DNA from: Clostridiales bacterium
GTDB lineage: Bacteria; Bacillota; Clostridia; Christensenellales; JAISNN01
Assembly (NCBI GenBank): GCA_031289865.1
Contig: JAITOQ010000108.1
Coordinates: forward strand, 1 to 11,464
Direction: 5' to 3'
DNA: 11,464 bases
The position numbers were made by a program, and so were the translations under genes. The stretch's first letter is position 1. Every line of letters starts with the position of its first letter. Shown here one piece after another: positions 1-5,343 of the stretch. The notes below the pieces were generated by a model. The model saw only the letters and a program-made list of their open reading frames with translations, had not been told where the DNA came from and did no database searches.

Positions 1-1
1 C

Positions 2-610
2 CGCGTCGAGCAAAAAAAAGCCGCCGTCGTCGGCGAGTACGAAACTCTCTATCTCTTAAATTACCAAAGCGCGGCGGTCAAATCGCCTAATAACATTGCA
101 ATCAGCGCGGACTATGTCAAGATACTCAAAAAGCATAAGCCCGTAGCCCTCTACACGCACAATCTGCTCGACAAACACGACACCCACTTAGGAGTAGTCA
201 CAAAGGTTATTTGCGCGGTAAGAGAGCTTCCAAAAGCCGACAGACCGCTATCCCTATACGGTTGCGAGGTTTGGCGAAATCTCGATTGGCTTCCCGACGG
301 CGAAAAGGTGTCCTTTGACGTGGGCTATAACGAGAATCTCTTAGCCGCGCTCCTCGGCGTCTTTGACAGCCAAATCACGGGCGGCAAACGCTACGACCTC
401 GCGACACAAGGACGGAGGCTCGCCAACGCGACCTATTCCGAATCACACAGCGTCGACCGCTCAAAAGGCGTCAGCCTCGCCCTCGACCTCACCCCCCTCA
501 TAAAGGACGACAAAATCGACGTCACCGACTTTGCCCTCAGCAAAATCGAAAGCTTTAAAAAAGAAGCCGAAACCAAACTCAAAAATGTAATGCTGCGGCA
601 ACGGCAGTGA
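2..610 (+). CDS. PIG-L (LmbE-like) family deacetylase, 3' part
   Basis: The reading frame is open from the window edge, so the N-terminus with the family's usual AHPDDE zinc motif is missing; 202 residues remain. The visible part fits the C-terminal half of a PIG-L/LmbE zinc-dependent N-acetylglucosamine deacetylase: a YTHNLLDKHDTHLG stretch (the HDTH region carries the late zinc histidine), then LYGCEVWRNLDWLPD, GVFDSQITGGKRYDLAT and an ANATYSESHSVD segment typical of the cytosolic subgroup. Family members remove acetyl groups from GlcNAc-containing small molecules or glycans; the exact substrate here cannot be told. A shorter start at the internal GTG near 308 is not credible because family similarity continues upstream. 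The gene converges on dnaA and ends about 14 bp before a shared hairpin terminator. Confidence 0.85.
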   Translation, partial: RVEQKKAAVVGEYETLYLLNYQSAAVKSPNNIAISADYVKILKKHKPVALYTHNLLDKHDTHLGVVTKVICAVRELPKADRPLSLYGCEVWRNLDWLPDGEKVSFDVGYNENLLAALLGVFDSQITGGKRYDLATQGRRLANATYSESHSVDRSKGVSLALDLTPLIKDDKIDVTDFALSKIESFKKEAETKLKNVMLRQRQ

Positions 611-624
611 CGGCTACCGCAATT

Positions 625-656
625 AAAAAACAACGAGCAAATGTTCGTTGTTTTTT
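625..656. terminator. Bidirectional rho-independent terminator
   Basis: A 14-bp stem (625-638 with 643-656) closes a 4-nt AAAT loop. It is flanked by A6 on the left and T6 on the right, so it can end transcription on both strands. It lies between the convergent deacetylase (+) and dnaA (-) genes. One G-T pair occurs in the stem on the + strand. Confidence 0.85.
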
Positions 657-661
657 GTTTC

Positions 662-2065
662 CTACTTTTGTTTCACTTCCTCAAGATACGTCCGTATATC
701 TATGATATGCGCCTTTGTCCGCGGGTCGGACTTCAAGCGTTCGGAGATTTTATCACGCGCATGAATGATCGTGGTGTGGTCGCGGCCGCCGAAGAGCTGT
801 CCTATCGAGATGAGCGGCAGCGAGAGCATGTCGGTGATCATATAGATGGCGATTTGGCGAGGTTCGACTATTTCCTTATTCTTCTTTTTTCCCGTCATTT
901 CGCTCTTTGTTATATTGAAATGATTGCAACAAGCGTCGATGATATCGTAGGCGGTAAGGCTCTCCTTTTTGACGTCCACATAGTCCTTTAACGCCTCGTT
1001 GGCGAGGGTCAAGCTGTTTGCGGGCTTGCCGACCAACGTCGAATAAAACACGACGCGGGAGAGCAGTCCCTCCATTTCACGGACGTTGCTGACCACTTTT
1101 TCGGCGATAAAATTGATGACGACGGGATCGACGTTATATTTTTCTTGCAAGGCTTTCCGTTTGAGGATTGCGACCCTTGTTTCGAGATCCGGCGGTTGGA
1201 TATCCGCTAAAAGGCCCGACAAAAAGCGCGACCTAAGCCGTTCCTCAAGGTGAGAAATCTCTTTCGGAGGCTTGTCGGAAGTCATGATGATTTGTTTTCC
1301 GTTTTGGTAGAGGTCGTTAAAGGTATGGAATACCGCGTCTTGCGTCCCCGCCTTTCCCGACAAAAATTGTATATCGTCCATCATAAGTACGTCCGCGCTC
1401 CGATATTTTTCACGGAATTCGCGGTTGTCCTTGTTGTTTCGTATGCTGTCGATGAGTTCGTTCGTAAATTTTTCGGTCGGGACGCACAGCACCTTTAGCT
1501 TAGGGTTATGCTCGTTGATATAGTTTCCTATCGCGTGCATGATATGCGTCTTGCCGAGACCTACTCCCCCGTAGATAAAGAGCGGATTGTACTTTGAGCC
1601 GGGGTTTTCGGCAACCGCTTTTGCGGCGGCGGCGACATAGCGGTTTGATTCCGCGACGACGAAATTGTCAAAGGTATATTTCGGAACGAAAACCGTCCCG
1701 CCCTCCGCTTTTTCGGCGGTTGCGGCAATCAATTCGGTTTCGGCTTTGTCCGAAATCGAAAGATACTCCTCTTTTTGGTTTTCCGTAATAATCTCCGCGT
1801 CGGTAACGCAAAACTCCGCCGTATCGGAAAGATCGGCGTTGTACATGCGGTCGTGTCCGTACTTGACGAGTGCGGCGCGTATATCGTCCAAATATTTTTT
1901 GGTGACGAGTACTTGCGAGGACACCGACGGAGTAATTAAAATCAGCTTATCGCCCGTAATCGTCACGGGAGTAAGCGTCTTGATCCACACGTCAAAGCTG
2001 ACTTGCGGCAATGAAGATGAGAGGGTTTCGAGGACATGCGTCCAAATCTCTTGTATATTTTGCAT
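662..2065 (-). CDS. dnaA: Chromosomal replication initiator protein DnaA
   Basis: DnaA binds 9-bp boxes at the origin, oligomerises with ATP and opens the DNA; it also acts as a transcription factor. The 467-residue protein has all four domains: an N-terminal domain I (IWTHVLETL, about 1-75), a variable linker (76-127), an AAA+ core beginning at YTFDNFVV (about 130-345) with Walker A GGVGLGKT (166-173), Walker B VLMMDDI (226-232) and the arginine-finger region EERLRSRF (274-281), and a DNA-binding domain IV with signature GGRDHTTIIHARDKI (426-440). I chose the ATG at 2063-2065 because homologues begin just before IWxxVL. The longer TTG start at 2102-2104 overlaps the -35 element and is rejected. 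No Shine-Dalgarno sequence precedes the ATG. Unusually, dnaN is not downstream: the neighbours are a convergent deacetylase and tadA. Confidence 0.97.
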   Translation of the reverse strand: MQNIQEIWTHVLETLSSSLPQVSFDVWIKTLTPVTITGDKLILITPSVSSQVLVTKKYLDDIRAALVKYGHDRMYNADLSDTAEFCVTDAEIITENQKEEYLSISDKAETELIAATAEKAEGGTVFVPKYTFDNFVVAESNRYVAAAAKAVAENPGSKYNPLFIYGGVGLGKTHIMHAIGNYINEHNPKLKVLCVPTEKFTNELIDSIRNNKDNREFREKYRSADVLMMDDIQFLSGKAGTQDAVFHTFNDLYQNGKQIIMTSDKPPKEISHLEERLRSRFLSGLLADIQPPDLETRVAILKRKALQEKYNVDPVVINFIAEKVVSNVREMEGLLSRVVFYSTLVGKPANSLTLANEALKDYVDVKKESLTAYDIIDACCNHFNITKSEMTGKKKNKEIVEPRQIAIYMITDMLSLPLISIGQLFGGRDHTTIIHARDKISERLKSDPRTKAHIIDIRTYLEEVKQK

Positions 2066-2074
2066 AGCGGTATT

Positions 2075-2104
2075 ATTATACCATTTAAACGCATGGTTTT
2101 TCAA
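2075..2104 (-). promoter_or_regulatory. dnaA promoter, nearly leaderless
   Basis: On the minus strand there is TTGAAA (2099-2104), an 18-bp spacer, and TATAAT (2075-2080) preceded by TGG as an extended -10. Only 9 nt separate the -10 from the ATG at 2065. A start 7 nt below the -10 would give a 5' leader of about 3 nt. Confidence 0.75.
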
Positions 2105-2163
2105 GAAAATACGACAAAAAAAATGAGGAAAAATTTTATTTTTTCAATTCTCGCAAGCTAAAT

Positions 2164-2172
2164 TGTGGATAA
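2164..2172 (-). promoter_or_regulatory. Perfect DnaA box upstream of dnaA
   Basis: TGTGGATAA on the + strand is TTATCCACA on the minus strand, an exact DnaA consensus box. It lies about 60 bp upstream of the dnaA -35, in a short AT-rich gap (2105-2199) before tadA. It suggests autoregulation of dnaA or a piece of an origin. No second exact box is present in this gap, so it is not by itself an oriC. Confidence 0.65.
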
Positions 2173-2197
2173 CTCCGTTTGTAGGCACTATTTCCTC

Positions 2198-2220
2198 TTT
2201 CAACTTTCAACTTTCAACTT
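2198..2220. repeat. CAACTTT 7-bp tandem repeat inside tadA 3' end
   Basis: Three CAACTTT-type units overlap the last codons of tadA on the opposite strand. The repeat supplies the codons for KLKVES and the TGA stop. Confidence 0.85.
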
Positions 2221-2652
2221 CCCGCCCTTTCTCCTCTCCGCAAAAAACCCTTTCAGAATTTCCGTACATTCACTTTCCAAAACGCCGCCCGTGCATTCCG
2301 TCTTGTGGTTGTAGCCGTCGCGCTCGAATATATAGCCGCTCCCGCCCTTGTCGTCATACGCGCCGAAATACAGCCGGCGAATCCTCGCGTTTATGATCGC
2401 CCCCGCGCACATAGGACACGGCTCAAGTGTGACGTAGATGTCGCAATCACTCAAGCGCCACCCGCCGATCTTTTTTTCCGCAAGGCTTATCGCCTTTAAT
2501 TCCGCATGAGAAAGGACGCTCCCGTCGCGCTCTATCGTGTTGTACGCCGCCGCCAAAATTCGCCCGTCATGCACCACCACCGCGCCTACGGGTACTTCGC
2601 CCGCCTCATAAGCCTTTTTTGCGTAGAATAACGCTCTTTTCATAAAATCCAT
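2200..2652 (-). CDS. tadA: tRNA-specific adenosine deaminase TadA
   Basis: TadA converts adenosine 34 to inosine in the tRNA-Arg(ACG) anticodon. The 150-aa length fits the family. Zinc and catalytic residues are visible: HAE at 49-51 (His ligand, proton-shuttling Glu) and PCPMC at 79-83 (two Cys ligands), with PVGAVVV (21-27) and NARIRRLYFGA (88-98) in their usual places. Two in-frame ATGs exist (2650-2652 and 2641-2643); upstream bases give only a weak GGGG about 10 nt before the first, so the exact start is uncertain by three codons. The C-terminal GKLKVES and the stop are written by a CAACTTT-type 7-bp repeat (2200-2220), and an opposite-orientation array of the same repeat lies just upstream of the gene. 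Confidence 0.93.
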   Translation of the reverse strand: MDFMKRALFYAKKAYEAGEVPVGAVVVHDGRILAAAYNTIERDGSVLSHAELKAISLAEKKIGGWRLSDCDIYVTLEPCPMCAGAIINARIRRLYFGAYDDKGGSGYIFERDGYNHKTECTGGVLESECTEILKGFFAERRKGGKLKVES

Positions 2653-2693
2653 TTTTTTTTACCCCGTGCCTCTCTTAATATCTTCACTTGTTT

Positions 2694-2734
2694 AAGTTGA
2701 AAATTGAAAGTTGAAAGTTGAAAGTTGAAAATTG
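2694..2734. repeat. AAGTTGA (CAACTTT-type) 7-bp tandem array
   Basis: Five to six imperfect 7-bp units of AGTTGAA type with AAATTGA variants lie just upstream of tadA. On the + strand they are inverted relative to the array at 2198-2220, so tadA is bracketed by inverted copies of this repeat family. Confidence 0.8.
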
Positions 2735-2787
2735 CGGTGTCGCTTTGCTCCTATAAAAAAACAAGTGTCCTTCCGTTGTAGTCCGTT

Positions 2788-2815
2788 GTCATTCTGAGCG
2801 CAGCGAAGAATCTCA
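2788..2815 (+). repeat. GA-hairpin repeat, copy 1
   Basis: The core is ATTCT, GA, GC, loop GCA, GC, GA, AGAAT. It forms a short hairpin in which the two GA dinucleotides face each other. Confidence 0.8.
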
Positions 2816-2879
2816 GCAGTGTCGCTTTGCTCCTATAAAAAACAAGTGTCCTTCCGTTGTAGTCCGTTGTAGTCCGGTT

Positions 2880-2907
2880 GTCATTCTGAGCGCAGCGAAG
2901 AATCTCA
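2880..2907 (+). repeat. GA-hairpin repeat, copy 2
   Basis: The core is identical to copy 1 (loop GCA), as expected from the tandem duplication. It is followed by AACGATTTCTCCGAA, a tail also found after copy 4. Confidence 0.8.
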
Positions 2908-2943
2908 AACGATTTCTCCGAATCCCCTATCTAATTATCCGCA

Positions 2944-3048
2944 ATTCTGCATTCTGCATTTTGCATTCTGCATTTTGCATTCTGCATTCTGCATTCTGCA
3001 TTTTGCATTCTGTATTTTGCATTCTGCATTTTGCATTCTGCATTCTGC
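2944..3048. repeat. ATTCTGC 7-bp tandem array, 15 units
   Basis: Fifteen contiguous 7-bp units are mostly ATTCTGC or ATTTTGC, with one ATTCTGT. TTATCCGCA (2935-2943) directly abuts the left end. Because 7 is not a multiple of 3, all frames are open and give spurious CILHSAF-type proteins. The array fills the gap between tadA and the carboxypeptidase gene. Confidence 0.95.
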
Positions 3049-3066
3049 ATTTAAAAAATCCTCACT

Positions 3067-3096
3067 TTTCAACTTTCAACTCTCAACTTTCAACTT
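3067..3096. repeat. CAACTTT 7-bp repeat inside the carboxypeptidase 3' end
   Basis: Four units of TTCAACT type, with CAACTCT variants, overlap the last codons of the minus-strand carboxypeptidase-like gene and write its terminal KLKVES and TGA. Confidence 0.85.
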
Positions 3097-4158
3097 CAAA
3101 GCTATCTCATCAACCACTCCCGCCACCCCTCTATTCCTCTCATATATCCCGTCAAAATCCTCATTGAGCGCGGTATAGGACAGAATTTCGTTCCCGACCT
3201 CTACCGTCAGCGACAGTCTGTCAAACTGTTCGGTAAACCAATCCTTATAGCCGCCCGCGCTCCCCGTGCTTTCGGTCAGCGGATAGCCCGTGGCGGTTTG
3301 GAAAAGGCGCGCATATTCGGGATACGGAAAATTATTTTTGTAGCCGTAATAGATAACCTCGCCTTTACAATGATAACACAAAACGCAAAGAAAGTCATGC
3401 CGTTTTGTAAAGTTTACGAGAGCTTTTGTTTCTCGTTCGCTTTCGGGGTACGGCCCTATGTAGTTTGCGGGCGACGGAAACGTGACGTTCGACGCGCCCG
3501 TCCCCCAATCCGCGTCAAAATTTACATTTAAGTCCACCGCCCGAATATTCGCTTTCCACAGCGAAAAATCCGCACTCCCGCCGTTCACCCTCTCTAATTC
3601 GGCGGCAATGCCCCCTCTATCCCCCGTATACACTCTTCCGTCCGCGACTTCGCCCGTGCTTTTCCCTCCCGCTACAGAACCGCCCAAAGCGTTCTCCGCG
3701 CCTATCCCGAATCCGTTACCCGTCCCGAACAAATTCCCGTTCTTCCCTTCAAATCTACAGCGCGGCGGTTCCTCCCCCGTACCGTACCAACGATAAAAAA
3801 AACACGGGTTAGAGGGGTCCAAAACTTGCGGACGGCGGCGCACGATAGCGCGGATCGCATCAAGTCCGAATGTGACGAGCGCAACCCCGTCGATATCGAC
3901 AATCGGGACAAAATATATCGCTGATTTACCTTTATATTCCTTTGCCATTTTGACCACAAGGCTTGCGGTTATGTACTCACGCGCATGTATCGCGCCGAAT
4001 ATCATGGACTCCCCGTACCGCCCGTCGCCCTTTTTGACGTACGGAATCGGACTACCCAAAACCGTCCTCCCTATAATCCCCGTCTCGTACCCCCTCGCCC
4101 TCTGCTCCTCTACAAACGCATAAACGTCCCTAATCACGGTTTTCGGATTTACTATCAT
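3076..4158 (-). CDS. M14 family zinc carboxypeptidase-like protein
   Basis: This resembles bacterial M14 metallopeptidases, a family that includes enzymes cleaving peptidoglycan stem peptides as well as carboxypeptidases. In the 360-aa protein the zinc ligands are HARE (H58, E61) and H263 in CYHCKGEV, and the catalytic Glu is E320 in LTVEVG. The substrate-side segments VPIVDIDGV (84-92) and WKANIRAVDLNVNF (201-214) are present. No signal peptide is visible. I chose the ATG at 4156-4158 because AAGGAG (4165-4170) lies 6 nt upstream; the upstream TTG start has no such site. Odd points: a glycine-rich stretch of about 70 residues (125-193) separates DGV from WKAN and looks like an insertion, and the C-terminal KLKVES comes from an intergenic repeat. 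The substrate is unknown. Confidence 0.88.
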   Translation of the reverse strand: MIVNPKTVIRDVYAFVEEQRARGYETGIIGRTVLGSPIPYVKKGDGRYGESMIFGAIHAREYITASLVVKMAKEYKGKSAIYFVPIVDIDGVALVTFGLDAIRAIVRRRPQVLDPSNPCFFYRWYGTGEEPPRCRFEGKNGNLFGTGNGFGIGAENALGGSVAGGKSTGEVADGRVYTGDRGGIAAELERVNGGSADFSLWKANIRAVDLNVNFDADWGTGASNVTFPSPANYIGPYPESERETKALVNFTKRHDFLCVLCYHCKGEVIYYGYKNNFPYPEYARLFQTATGYPLTESTGSAGGYKDWFTEQFDRLSLTVEVGNEILSYTALNEDFDGIYERNRGVAGVVDEIALKLKVES

Positions 4159-4365
4159 GACTAACTCCTTGTATATTTTGATAAGAGAGGTTTCCTCGTC
4201 CCCACGCAAGACCATTTTTCGCAAATCAAGGCGGCATAAAATTCCCCTAAGGGGAGCGGGTGTGGTTGAAGACCAACGGAGTGGTTAAACGTCGGCAGTC
4301 GGCACCGCCGACGGTTCCCGTTCACCTGACTATTTTATGAAAACCCTCAAAAAACTGTTCTACAC
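4159..4365. other. Intergenic stretch with palindromes, no gene seen
   Basis: No credible ORF is seen. It holds the M14 gene's upstream region, then a palindrome TCCCC-TAA-GGGGA (4243-4255) followed by GTGTGGTTGAAGACCAACGG and GTGGTTAAACG, and a CGTCGGC/GCCGACG stem (4290-4296 with 4307-4313). This block resembles a type of dispersed intergenic repeat in which a CCCCTAAGGGG palindrome precedes ACCACCCC-like tracts, but only one copy is in this window. Confidence 0.45.
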
Positions 4366-4398
4366 GATAAAGGGCTGTTTCAATTTTGAAACAGCCCC
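4366..4398 (-). terminator. Hairpin terminator after the 194-aa gene
   Basis: There is a perfect 12-bp inverted repeat GGGCTGTTTCAA (4372-4383) with TTGAAACAGCCC (4386-4397). On the minus strand it is followed by TTTATCG, a short U tail. It lies about 70 bp downstream of the stop at 4469. Confidence 0.6.
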
Positions 4399-4400
4399 CT

Positions 4401-4465
4401 ATACGGTTATTTAAAAAAACTTTTTTCCTTTTTATCAAGGTTTTAAAATGTAGGTGTAACCGTAT
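4401..4465. repeat. 9-bp perfect inverted repeat ATACGGTTA/TAACCGTAT
   Basis: The arms at 4401-4409 and 4457-4465 match 9 of 9. Between them are AT-rich runs including AAAAAAACTTTTTT. It sits just past the stop of the 194-aa gene. It could mark an element edge or a weak structure; its function is unknown. Confidence 0.5.
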
Positions 4466-4468
4466 GTC

Positions 4469-5053
4469 CTAATTCCCAATTTCCTTTTCGTCCTTCCATT
4501 CAAATTGCGAAACACGCGACCTAATCGGCTCTGCAAGTTGATATTTCACGTTCTCTTTTATAAGAATAATTACCATCGTGTCGTCGGGCACAAAATATTG
4601 CGAGCCGAAATTAAGCAACGTATACGGTTTCCCCTCATCGGCACGGCGACAAAGAAATAAAAAATCAGATTGTGTTACCGCCTTATCGCCGTAGTCAGAT
4701 AAATCGGAATTATCTTTATCGTCCCATGTATGAGGAATTTGTGTGAGATTGTCAATGACTACAAGTTTGGTTTTAAGCATGTCCTGATACCAAATCGGAG
4801 CATAAAAATCTCGTGTAGCGTAATCAGTTCCCACTAATTCACCTAACTTAATAGACTTAGCGTCGATATACGCAAACTCATAACCCGATAAAATATTTGA
4901 ATTTTTAATCGGGTCAAACGACAATATAAGCGGTGTGTACACGCTTGGCGAATCAATAAAAAACTTAAGCGTTTCAGCATTTGTTAATTTTTTATCGCTT
5001 TTTTTACGCTCTATTCCTGCCCGCTCCATTATTTCTTCAATTCGTGATTTCAT
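4469..5053 (-). CDS. Hypothetical protein, possible P-loop-less AAA+ ATPase-like
   Basis: I do not recognise a named family for this 194-aa protein. Its layout suggests a degraded AAA+ (MoxR-like) domain. PLILSFDPIKNSNILSG (41-57) sits where a Walker A would be but has no GxxGxGK[ST]. ELVGTDY (72-78), the Walker-B-like hydrophobic strand KLVVIDN (96-102, with DN instead of DE), a sensor-1-like strand DTMVIILIKE (158-167), and EPIRSRV (175-181), like the SxxLxxR[FV] arginine segment, then follow in order. If so, it is likely not an active ATPase. The start at 5051-5053 is chosen for AAGGAG 6 nt upstream; the longer TTG start is rejected. Codons are AT-richer than in the flanking genes, hinting at acquisition. 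It overlaps the preceding 43-codon ORF by four bases (ATGA). Confidence 0.75.
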   Translation of the reverse strand: MKSRIEEIMERAGIERKKSDKKLTNAETLKFFIDSPSVYTPLILSFDPIKNSNILSGYEFAYIDAKSIKLGELVGTDYATRDFYAPIWYQDMLKTKLVVIDNLTQIPHTWDDKDNSDLSDYGDKAVTQSDFLFLCRRADEGKPYTLLNFGSQYFVPDDTMVIILIKENVKYQLAEPIRSRVSQFEWKDEKEIGN

Positions 5054-5181
5054 ATTAAGCTCCTTGCGCAAACTCGGTTAAATTCGATATTAGTATAGCA
5101 TAAACAGTCGAGCGTTGCAAGTTTTTCATGCCTATTCTTTTGCAATTTCGCTAACGCCTTTTTTACATTTTTTACTGCCAT
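5050..5181 (-). CDS. Small 43-aa protein, translationally coupled
   Basis: The predicted product is 43 residues, MAVKNVKKALAKLQKNRH with a cysteine-containing second half (LDCLCYTN...RVCARSLI). It begins with ATG at 5179-5181, with AAGGAG (5192-5197) 10 nt upstream, and its TGA overlaps the next gene's ATG as ATGA, the classic layout for translational coupling. The N-terminus is basic and amphipathic. No family is recognised. It follows a perfect consensus promoter divergent from the XRE gene, so it would be the first gene of a two-gene operon. It could instead be a leader peptide that only delivers ribosomes to the 194-aa gene. Confidence 0.5.
   Translation of the reverse strand: MAVKNVKKALAKLQKNRHEKLATLDCLCYTNIEFNRVCARSLI
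5092..5120 (-). promoter_or_regulatory. Possible internal promoter for the 194-aa gene
   Basis: TTGCAA (5115-5120), a 17-bp spacer and TATACT (5092-5097) with an upstream TGC lie inside the 43-codon ORF. A leader of about 30 nt would include the AAGGAG of the 194-aa gene. It could be a second promoter or chance. Confidence 0.4.
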
Positions 5182-5260
5182 TGTTTCCGTTCTCCTTATT
5201 TTTTTATTTCAAGCCACTTCGGATTATTCAGAATAAATCCAACTCAGCTTGCTAAAATAG

Positions 5261-5289
5261 ATTATATACCAATTTAATTGGTTTGTCAA
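5261..5289 (-). promoter_or_regulatory. Consensus promoter of the 43-aa/194-aa operon
   Basis: The minus strand reads TTGACA (5284-5289), exactly 17 bp, TATAAT (5261-5266), all consensus. The leader to the first ATG is about 70 nt. The spacer is almost wholly filled by a palindrome, so the promoter is probably repressed by the divergent XRE protein. Confidence 0.8.
5268..5282. promoter_or_regulatory. Likely XRE operator ACCAAT-TTA-ATTGGT
   Basis: A perfect 6-3-6 inverted repeat lies between the -35 and -10 of the consensus promoter. A protein bound here would cover the RNA polymerase site. The binding protein is presumed to be the adjacent XRE product. Confidence 0.65.
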
Positions 5290-5308
5290 TGCTTTTTTTT
5301 AAATTGTA

Positions 5309-5337
5309 TTGAAAAATTTCAAAGGTTTAAATATAAT
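5309..5337 (+). promoter_or_regulatory. Promoter of the XRE gene, leaderless
   Basis: TTGAAA (5309-5314), 17 bp, TATAAT (5332-5337), then 6 nt to the ATG at 5344. The seventh base below the -10 is the A of ATG. The -35 is also the left arm of an inverted repeat TTGAAA-AA-TTTCAA (5309-5322), a possible autoregulatory site. Confidence 0.75.
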
Positions 5338-5343
5338 TTAGCA

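Larger units (their letters stand above)
2737..2907. repeat. Tandem 82-bp duplication carrying the GA-hairpin repeat
   Basis: Unit 1 begins at GTGTCGCTTTGC (2737) and unit 2 at the same motif (2819), a period of 82 bp. Each unit runs through CAAGTGTCCTTCCGTTGTAG and ends with one copy of the ATTCTGA...GAAGAAT hairpin. Unit 2 is a few bases longer through an extra CCGTTGTAGT-like duplication near 2864-2877 and is one A shorter in the A-run. No coding frame is supported here. Confidence 0.85.

Noticed and set aside
641..991. 116-aa + strand ORF
   Set aside because: It lies antisense to dnaA, begins inside the terminator and has no recognisable content.
2066..2104. Longer DnaA start (TTG at 2104, 13 extra residues)
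   Set aside because: The TTG is part of the -35 TTGAAA and the added residues do not match DnaA family starts; ATG at 2065 fits.
2105..2199. oriC
   Set aside because: Only one exact DnaA box is present and no cluster; kept as a single site, not an origin.
2944..3048. CRISPR array
   Set aside because: Units are 7 bp and contiguous with no spacers, and no cas genes are near.
2961..3178. Overlapping + strand ORFs with CILHSAF repeats
   Set aside because: They are the 7-bp array read in open frames; there is no ribosome binding site and no sign of codon selection.
4159..4224. Longer M14 start (TTG at 4224)
   Set aside because: There is no ribosome binding site, while AAGGAG stands 6 nt before the ATG at 4158.
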